A stretch of DNA of 64,000 nt from Lamellibrachia columna (taxonomy: Eukaryota; Annelida; Polychaeta; Sabellida; Siboglinidae): positions 36,817,522 to 36,881,521 of the forward strand of contig OY759261.1 in assembly GCA_963662155.1 (NCBI GenBank), written 5' to 3'. Each line of letters opens with the position of its first letter. Position 1 is the first letter of the stretch. Below are positions 56,372 to 64,000 of this stretch, in pieces. The translations under genes and the position numbers were made by a program. The notes beneath the pieces are model-generated. The model did not search any database, was not told the origin of the DNA, and saw nothing but the letters and a program-made list of their open reading frames with translations.

Positions 56372-57154
56372 TAAGCTTTCCAGCCATGTATAACATGTGG
56401 GGATTCCCACTTGTAAGCGAGCGAAGACAGTCGATCAAAAGCGCGTAAACATGGCTCTGTTTCAGACTTCTCAACCGCGACGCTAATCAGGGGCCTCAAT
56501 AAAGTGCTAAATATTACTAGTTTGAACAATCTATCAGCTTATATAAATGGATTTATGGAAAGCTGGATAATTTCGCTGTTCGATTCCATTGTTAACCCAT
56601 TTTCGACAATTCGAACGGGCACCATGCGTCTTTATGCCGACGCTTTTTACAGCATTTTTGTACCTGAAAGCATTCCTTACATCATTCCGCATATATTCCA
56701 GTAAAAAAAGTTCATATATTCTTTTAAAATATTTTGTTTTAGGCCACTTTTAATCAGTTTTACACATCAAAACAGCGGAACCGATTGCATGATAAACATG
56801 CCGCGTGTGCGATTTGCGCATTAGTCACGCCTCGGTGCCATCAGAACCGCGAAGGCGATGTTTGTGTGTACTGGGCATACAATTACGCAACATAAAAAAA
56901 TTAAGAGAATTTTTTAAAGAAAATATAGGCTCTAAAAAATTTTCAAACGAAGAAATTCTAGAAAAAAAATTAAAACATTCTTCACAGTTTTCATATTAAA
57001 CGCAACATTTTTAGAGCACATATAGTGTGTTCTAACGTAATATTTCATATTTTATTTAATTAAATATTTGATGTTGCAAATATTATTTGTATGAAAATTA
57101 TGTGGTCGATATTATATGTTATGCGCATGCGCAACTACAAGGGGACATCTCATT
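56372..57154. other. Spacer with short open stretches, no gene recognised
   Basis: Short frames exist on both strands (for example 56805-56999 plus, Lys/Glu-rich at its end) but no family, splice pattern or composition supports them. A second GCGCATGCGC palindrome lies near 57122. Confidence 0.35.
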
Positions 57155-57385
57155 GCATGTCATTGTAAATATAATTTAATTTAAAAGAATGCATGGGTTA
57201 AATTATCTGTCGTTTGGTGAGCAAAGGTTATTGTTTTTGTAATTAAAACATACTGATGATATTGCATGTCATGTGTATCTTTAAAGGGACAGTTCATTGT
57301 ATATCATTGTTAATATAATTAAATTTAAAAGAACGCAGGGATTAAATTATCTGTCGTTTGGTGAACAAAGGTTTTTTTTATTATG
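57155..57385 (+). repeat. 144-bp tandem duplication
   Basis: TTAAATTATCTGTCGTTTGG recurs at 57198 and 57342 together with flanking ATAATTTAATTTAAAAGAA/AACGCA and CATTGTTAATATAATT. Moderately diverged. Confidence 0.8.
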
Positions 57386-59019
57386 CTTATATTGCACGTC
57401 TGGTTTCCTTCTGATGGGAAGGAGTATTATTGGGAGGGACGGAGGGAGGGAGGTATTCTGTGTTATCCGTTTTCGCAGCAATATCCTGCGGAGAAATCGT
57501 GATGTAGTACTGCCTTGCCAGTGATTAATGGGAAGAAGATATAGCTCAGAAACAATTTTAATTGTTCATATTAAATAACATTAATTACTTTCTCATAATA
57601 CACGTGAATTAAAAGCATCCTTTCATTGCGCATACACACATTCAACAAAATATATAACATTAATTTACATATTAATAATTAATTAATCAACGTGCTACAC
57701 TATTGTAACGGCTAGTGTGATTTTGACGTGTAATAAATAAAACACAACAGTTTACAGTTATTTAGCTTTCTTAGAGGGATGGAGTCGTCATAGAGTATTC
57801 AATATCCTTGCCACAATAATTACGTAAAAACAGAAATGTATTATTATCATTATGGGACTACATAACTTTTCATTATCATTACAAGCCATCATTGTCAGTT
57901 TCATTATCATTACCATCAATGGCCAGTTATATGTAAAGAACTCCATTAACCAACTATTGTAAAAGTTTCTTATATTTATTTTAATGAAAATGTTGCAAAG
58001 TAACAATGGTGTTTTAAAGCTGTCTGCTGGTGTAACTCATACTGTTGCTTGGCGGGTTTATTGATACAGATGTTAAAGACAATAAGCTTACCCCTGGTCT
58101 GGAACCCACATCAGTGAAGTGACCACCAACGAATGAATGGCGTCAATTAAAAGCCTGTCCCCATCAGGAGGCTAGTTTGAAAAGGACAGTTAGGTGCGGA
58201 CTCTTGATAAGCCCATGGTGTCCTTGTCTGCTTGCCATCTGGGCCTTTGCCTTGGATGGCAATCTTATTAAATATTGTTACAAATGGAGTATGGACATAA
58301 CTCCTCACAGACAAAACCCCTAACGATCGTTAAATTGCTGTGGCCGCATCTAATCTGTGGAATCGGTTAGCTGATTAGCTCGTCTCCACGGTGTGGATGG
58401 CCGCACACGTTAGCCGTACCTGCCGGACTGCCTACGCACAACTACGAGGCATATCGTGAATACGATCATCTCTGTCGCTCAGAGCGTGCTAGACGCTTGT
58501 ACACGCGCTTGTCACGTCACGACCAAGCTTGTTAACAAATGCAAATGTTGAGTATGTGAACCCGGCAGTTGTACATAAAGTTGCCATTGCCCAACCAAAA
58601 CTTGACTGAGTAGAGCAAGGAGGCATAGGCTCTTGCAGCAACTACCTAATCTCCCTTCAATGCTGGCCAACTGGGCTAGTAAATAATACAGTTACTGCCT
58701 TATGATACTTGAATAAATATTTCAAGTAATTGGTGTGTAAACAAACTAGTTTTACCAAGTTTTTTACTTGTAACAAAATTGTTTTACTGAAGCCATCTTT
58801 ACTTTTCAATTGTTTATATTAAATTGTTCGCGTTATATTTTCATTATATTCTGATACCGTGGAATAGGATTAGCTTTAGTCGACATCAACGATGATAAGA
58901 TGACGATGACTATTTCTTGTGTTCACGAAAGAAGAGTGTTATCTCGAGACAGCAGTACATTACCACCCACGTGGGTGTCACGTGCTCCGCAATAAATTGT
59001 GATTTCTTCGGGTTTTACG
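57386..59019. other. Spacer, no gene recognised
   Basis: Mostly AT-rich with a more GC-rich island at 58320-58570. No tRNA-like unit, terminal repeat pair or convincing exon identified. Confidence 0.4.
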
Positions 59020-59197
59020 TGTGAGGTCGAAATGACGGTTCATCTCGGCTAGAACGAACAAGTGGACCGTCACGTCAACGAAGAAACTGGGAATATCGCC
59101 CATCTGAACAATATAGCGCGGACAAATTCACCCTCGCTGACTCGACATCTTTAGATTCTCCTGAACGCTCCGACGACGAACAATGGCAATTGAAGTG
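59020..59197 (+). other. CpG-rich open stretch of unknown nature
   Basis: A stop-free plus frame reads RLERTSGPSRQRRNWEYRPS, then a Ser/Asp/Glu-rich tail (STSLDSPERSDDEQWQLK) and a stop. No ATG begins it. Composition differs from the AT-rich surroundings. It could be part of the N-terminal region of the LINE that follows or a small exon; not recognised. Confidence 0.25.
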
Positions 59198-59299
59198 AGC
59201 CATGACATTGGATGCAGTTTGTGCGAAACAAAGCTAAGTTGCAGAATGGTTTAAGATCTAATATGTCAAACTCTCAAGCTATTTTATAATTGGTTGAAT

Positions 59300-60420
59300 A
59301 AATAACTAATTATCTAGACAATTATACATATTATATTGCTGTATCTATAGATCTCGAGAAAGCATTCGACACAGATCATTAAGTATTGGCAACTAAATAT
59401 AATTACTAATGTGTTCGTGGTATAACATATAAGTGGATTGTGAGTTATTTAGCAAGTATAGCACACTTTTTTTCAGTATAAAAATTATGATTCTGAGGTA
59501 CTTAGAGTGGGTTGTGGTGTACCACAAGGTTCCATCTTAGGAACAAAATATTTATAATGTATACCAATCATATATTCATTGCTTCAAAACTGTTTAAGTT
59601 TATTTTATTTGCAGACGACATAAACGTATTCTATTGTAAAATGACATTAATGAAATTATCCAAAAGACAAATTCCGAGCTGGATAAGCTCAATGTGTGGT
59701 TTTCAGTGAATAGATTATCATTAAGCATAACAAAAACAAATTACATGATTTTTGGAAATCGCGCATTGAAAATGTATCTCTCTAAAGAATAAACAATGTT
59801 ACAATTAATAGAATTGAAGCAAACATGTTTTAGGTGTACTGATTCATGACAAATTAACCTGGAAAGACCACATTTCTATATTGAAATCTAAATTTTCTAA
59901 GTGTTGTGTAGTTATTTGAAAAAACTAGTTTCTTAATTGACAAACGTGGAATGCGTATCTTATGCTTTTCTCTCTTCTCGCCTTACATTATGTGTTTTTT
60001 TTGAAGTATGCGGAAATACATATGCAGCAAACTTAAAATGCTTAGTCTTGTTAGAGAAAAAGATGGCAAGGTTAATATGTGGTGGTCAGAGGTTGGACAC
60101 ATCTAGCCTATTTTTTATCTCCGCATTCTAAAATTACCTGATATGGTAAAACTAAAAATTGCTGAAATTATGTATACGGCATGTAACTATTCATTGCCAA
60201 ACAACATACACAAGCTTTTCTATATATCTATATGACCCGACACAATGCGTATTTAAAAAAAAGTATGCACGCACTAATCTAACGACAATGTGTATATCAG
60301 TTAACGGTGTAAAATTATGGAATTCCTTTGACAACTCACTAATTCATTGCAAGAGTGTTTATCTTTCACAAAGAAATATACCGACCGTTCAATTATTGCA
60401 CAGCTATGTAACCAACGAGT
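59300..60420 (+). pseudogene. LINE reverse transcriptase, palm to C-terminus, decayed
   Basis: Motifs in order: SIDLEKAFDTDH (palm motif A, 59347-59382), VGCGVPQGSILG (motif B, 59507-59542), FILFADDINVF (motif C with catalytic Asp pair, about 59604-59630). These are followed in shifting frames by NRLSLSITKTNYMIFGN, GVLIHDKLTWKDH, VCGNTYAANLKCLVLLEKK and, at the end, YARTNLTTMCISVNGVKLWN. This is a CR1/Jockey/Rex-like reverse transcriptase, plausibly the same lineage as the endonuclease fragment at 12437-13076. At least four frameshifts and several stops; the endonuclease and fingers are missing. 5' truncation is the normal outcome of LINE insertion. Confidence 0.88.
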
Positions 60421-60789
60421 AACCCGATTATGGTTAAAAAAATAAACTGTATTGCATTAGAATTGTTCATACATTATTGTATTTAACAAAAATAACAAAT
60501 ATACTCAGAACTGAATTGTACCATGCACGTTTACACTTGTAGACTATAACAGTTTAGTGTCACTTATAAGTGATGGGGCAAGCAACATAAGCTTTACGTT
60601 TCTTCTTGCCCATTTCAACATTGTTTAACTTGTATTACTGATGGTTAAAATTCAATTGTGTCTGCATGTTTACTGTTGATGTTGTTGAAATAACTTTATT
60701 ATGATATTATTATTAGTAGTAGTAGTATTATAAATCAGATACGGCCAATTCAGAGATTTATCTCAAGCTGTTCAGTGTTGTCTCGTCCA

Positions 60790-61320
60790 TGAAAACTACT
60801 AAGAGAAGACAACTTCCAAACCCCTTAAGATTCGTAGTGGAATAACACAGGGGTGTGCCATAGCACCCACACTCTTTGGCTTACACTAATCCCTGGTGTT
60901 ATCATACACCACTAGTTCCTTCACAGAGGGTGTATATTTACATAATGTATCTGAAAGGGAGCTGTCTAACATCGCCCGCATAACACACAATTCAATATAC
61001 GTTTCCTAATGATAAGCAACACATAAGTTGGGTTGAGCATTAGCACCAAACAGACAAATGTCGTGGGGCGGGATGTTGTTGTGCCATCTTCAATCAACAT
61101 TATTCACGTGACATTGAAGGTTGTTGATAGCTTCAGGTATATAAGGCCCATAGCCACGCGTAATTTGGTACTTAATGTTGAAATTATCCTGCATATTGCA
61201 AACGATACAGCCGTCATGGACAGTAATATTTCAGCAGAAAAGTGTGGAGCAATGATAAACTGATTGAAAACACGAAACTGAATGTAAGTCAGGCATGCAA
61301 CAACAGCACACGCAAGTCAA
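60790..61320 (+). pseudogene. LINE reverse transcriptase fragment of a second lineage
   Basis: KIRSGITQGCAIAPTLFG (about 60827-60880) is the motif B block, and SFTEGVYLHNVSERELSNIA follows. After a gap, 61033-61263 reads STKQTNVVGRDVVVPSSINI and VVDSFRYIRPIATRNLVLNV, the (I/L)S.KKT.V(M/V)G...VD.F.YLG...S block after motif C. Then, frameshifted, it reads KVWSNDKLIENTKLNV. The FADD motif itself has been deleted. This is the lineage that typically ends in the C-terminal zinc finger seen at 7095-7265. Confidence 0.8.
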
Positions 61321-62598
61321 GAAGTGAAATTGAATACTGATAACCTTCGCTGCCTCAGACGCACGCCGAATAAATTATTTCCTTACCATAGCCTACTGCT
61401 TCATCTATCTTCTCTATTTATGTTATTTTGTTCCATTAAACTTGCCTTCAAATTCTCTTCTGTGATGTTCGAGCTTACATTATATTCATATGGACCAAAG
61501 GCTGCATATGCAATATTTATGTTTTAGCACCATAGCATCAATCCCACTCCGCCCACATCAGTCTTATTGTAACGGCATAACTTTTACCCTAGCATTGTCT
61601 TTTCATTTTTGGCTGATTTACGCGTGGAATTGTGACACAATATGTTTCTATATTCTCCTTTTTCTCTCAAACCATCGTCTATTTTAACAAAGCATACGAA
61701 ATTAGTTCCGATGCACAATTTTTTTTCAAACAGCGCAGTTGAACTGTTACCAAAGCGTTTCCAATTATTAAGGGCATTTTCAACAGAGCGATAGATCACA
61801 GGGTCTATCGGTATATTTGCTGTTTTCCAATTATCTAAGTATTTTAAAAGGTGGCTACTGAATAGCGCAGGTCGCCGTGTTGTTCACACTTCAGTCACCA
61901 CGTGGCAACAACGGCCAGTCATATTCCACACCTGAGCATTGCTTGAAATGAGCTGCGGGGAAAAAACGATTCTGATTTTTTGGAAAGATGCTATGTCGCA
62001 GGATGTGTGTATATGTACATATGTATTTATTTATATGCATTTATTAGGACGGCCTATAAAAATCTAAGTTTGGACAATCAGATGTTCTCATTTCACTCAG
62101 TCGCTATAATTATGACTAGAAATAGTTTCATTACAACTTGATCTGAAATTTTTTAGAAGTGTCCCGTGGATGCTAACGTTTGACCTTTAGGTTGATCCAC
62201 ATCAACTCACCAGGTTTCCAGAAACCCCCACCCGCCAAGTACTCAGATCTCGTCAATAACTCTTTACTAGATATTCACCCATTTATTTGCATATTCTGTG
62301 TTATTATATTGAAAGAAGGTACAACTGTTCCTGCATAAGTCACGTTATTACCATATTAGTGATGTCAACATTGGCGACTAATGCTTAGCGTTAACACCAT
62401 GCCCCATGTTTCCCTGTATAGCGTCGTAATGTATTGAATTCCATAGCCGAGTGCACACGACATGCGTTTCACCGCACATCGTCCTTTCATTGTGACATTG
62501 CATAGCGTTTGGTGATTATCGATCCTTCATTGTGTTGCGTTGCTAAGTACTGTCGTTGCAACGTCCGAACACCATTTGTCATAATACGTCGACTGGTG
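61321..62598. other. Spacer, no gene recognised
   Basis: AT-rich, short open stretches only. The last 150 bp become CpG-rich toward the candidate gene start at 62671. Confidence 0.45.
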
Positions 62599-62670
62599 TG
62601 ATCCGGAATTGTGCGCCCGTTCGCAGTGCAAGAGCCGAGCGAACGAGCTGACACCCGCGATAACGCGACG

Positions 62671-62764
62671 ATGACTTCAACAGTTTGGTACCTACCGCGG
62701 CTTCTCTTTCGGATCTTTCTCCTGGTGGCGGTCGTTCTGAAAATTAGTGCAACTAACGCTAAAG
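62671..62764 (+). CDS. Candidate first coding exon with signal peptide
   Basis: The ATG at 62671 has A at -3, and an in-frame stop at 62599-62601 excludes an upstream start. The exon encodes MTSTVWYLPR, then a hydrophobic core LLFRIFLLVAVVLKISA, then TNAK plus one base, and ends at a donor AAAG|GTAGAA. This is a classical secretion signal in 31 residues with a phase-1 intron, the usual pattern for extracellular proteins. The upstream 150 bp are CpG-rich, unlike the neighbourhood, and could be the 5' untranslated region and promoter. Transcribed rightward. The mature protein is outside what can be recognised. Confidence 0.5.
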
Positions 62765-63107
62765 GTAGAATTGTTTTCTGGTTATAATATGGATGACAAC
62801 ATAACATAATGTTATTGGTATTGCCGAAATTATTGATATTATGAGACAACTAGGTTGAAAACATTAAGGCTAGTTTCCATGGGCGATTTACGTATGATTA
62901 TTTCTTTCGACATTACATTGTACAACATAATCGTACACAGATTGTTCGTGTAAATACCCTCGCGAGACAGATTCACAAGGCTATTTAGTTGCTACGATTG
63001 TGTCGTAGAATTGCAACTGGGTTAAATGTTACGACAATAACGTAACGGTTTAGACAAATGGAAGTGTGTTAATATGGTCACGATGCATCAACCGTTTGCA
63101 TTGTTAG

Positions 63108-63213
63108 AGAACAATGTCGGAGACAAGCTGGTGTCGTGCAGATGTGAATTATCGTCATACTGCGCGAGTTGGACGCTCGTACACGATACCAACAACTCAC
63201 TTCACTTGGCCTT
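63108..63213 (+). CDS. Candidate second exon, extracellular-type sequence
   Basis: After an acceptor GCATTGTTAG (AG at 63106-63107), joining in phase 1 to the exon at 62671-62764 gives ENNVGDKLVSCRCELSSYC, then ASWTLVHDTNNSLHLA up to a donor CCTT|GTAAGA (GT at 63214). There is no stop in this frame and it has three closely spaced cysteines, an N-x-S sequon (NNS) and GC-rich third positions. All fit an ectodomain right after a signal peptide. The intron would be 343 bp. The domain is not recognised. A second ATG-containing frame over the same bases is considered a shadow. Confidence 0.42.
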
Positions 63214-63394
63214 GTAAGAATAACGAGTTGATGCCACGGCTGCCCAAATCGTCTGCAAAAGTTTTGTTGAACAACTGTGTAGAATTCAGAAAATATTATA
63301 TAGAATGTTTACAGAATATTCTATAGATTATGTATTTTTTAATACAATTTTGTACTATGTAGTATGAAGGGGGTGGGATATAGTATGCAAACAG

Positions 63395-64000
63395 CTTGCT
63401 GAACTATTCACCAGTGCATCAGATCAAACAAGATTCGAGGTAGCTGGACAAATGCCGTCATCATATTATTACACAAGAAAGGGAATACTTGGGATCTTAA
63501 AAAAGACCCGTCAGCCTTCTCTCAAATGTGTATAAGTTATTCATCAAAGTTCTAACAAATCGCAACAGGCAGGATTCCGAAGCAGTTTTTCAACAACTGA
63601 CCACCTCCATGTAATAAACCAGGTCACCCAAAAACATGACGAATATAAGCAATCATTATGTCTGGGTTTCGTCAATTATGAGAAAGCCTTTGACTGCGGT
63701 GAAATCAAATAAGTTGTTGAAGCGCTTGTCAACCAGGTTGTACATTCATCCTACATCAATATCACCAACACAATATATAACAGGGGAACATCAACCATCA
63801 CACTCCACAAAGATAGCAACAAGATCAGTATATGCTTGTGTGATAAACAAAAGAAAATGTGTATTTTATCACATTTGTTCCACCTGAAACAAATCCCTGT
63901 ACAAAAGGGAAATGGCCGTATTCATCAACAAGTCCACAAAATCCGCATTACATACGGGAAATCCATGGAATGAAGCAAGTGTGAAAATACGTAAAGATGG
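63395..64000 (+). pseudogene. LINE reverse transcriptase fragment, runs off the window
   Basis: In shifting frames: KGNTWDLKKDPSAFSQMC (fingers region), QAGFRSSFSTTDHLHVINQ, QKHDEYKQSLCLGFVNYEKAF and DCGEIK-stop (palm motif A, GFVNYEKAFD at 63664-63693), then SSYINITNTIYNRGTSTITL. This is a third LINE lineage, with an RTE/CR1-like fingers-palm order. Frameshifts and an in-frame stop show it is dead. It would lie in an intron or 3' of the candidate gene at 62671. Confidence 0.82.

Overview
This is a eukaryotic, very probably metazoan and marine-invertebrate-like, nuclear window. There is no operon structure, ribosome-binding-site architecture or long real gene. The sequence is a patchwork of decayed retrotransposon reading frames, DNA transposons with recognisable inverted ends and target-site duplications, tRNA-derived SINEs, microsatellites, and an exceptional load of minisatellite and satellite arrays. 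Six or more array families plus one 11 kb satellite cover more than a third of the window. The species cannot be fixed from sequence alone. The LINE, pogo, hAT and tyrosine-recombinase fragments are of types shared by lancelets, molluscs, cnidarians and fish.

Layout. 1-1.37 kb: no gene. 1.37-6.5 kb: a minus-strand tRNA-derived SINE running straight into about 85 copies of a 57-bp repeat that is the 5' half of the same SINE. 7.1-9.7 kb: two LINE C-terminal fragments, each running into an array built from its own coding sequence (95-bp and 52-bp units), with one candidate host exon between them. 10.3-12.35 kb: two more arrays, the second ending in a perfect 29-bp palindrome. 12.4-13.3 kb: a LINE endonuclease fragment abutting a tyrosine-recombinase C-terminus, then a TA tract. 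14.58 kb: a complete 143-bp hAT-type MITE. 17-19 kb: another LINE C-terminus and simple repeats. 20.5-32.2 kb: two matching transposon ends about 11.7 kb apart, enclosing a 39-bp array, a complete 2.2-kb hAT-type element with a nested FLYWCH/MULE-like element, and a candidate two-exon minus-strand host gene. 33-34.3 kb: a tRNA-like gene and two arrays. 34.3-35.4 kb: an internally deleted hAT transposon. 35.7-37.2 kb: a small 29-bp array, a tRNA-Ala-like SINE and its 66-bp array. 37.34-39.96 kb: a complete pogo-like element whose transposase C-terminus has expanded into a 23-bp array. 40.3-53.2 kb: an 11-kb satellite of 29-bp units between two 0.73-kb direct repeats. 53.2-59 kb: simple repeats and a candidate promoter with a short CpG-rich reading frame. 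59.3-61.3 kb and 63.4-64 kb: LINE reverse-transcriptase remnants, with a candidate signal-peptide gene start at 62.67 kb between them.

The main unifying observation is that several minisatellites here are tandem expansions of short internal pieces of the transposable element they sit in: two tRNA-like SINEs, two LINE ORF2 C-termini, a pogo transposase C-terminus, and probably a subterminal transposon hairpin. Host-gene evidence is limited to short exon candidates supported by splice sites, codon composition and promoter-like motifs; none has a confidently recognised product.
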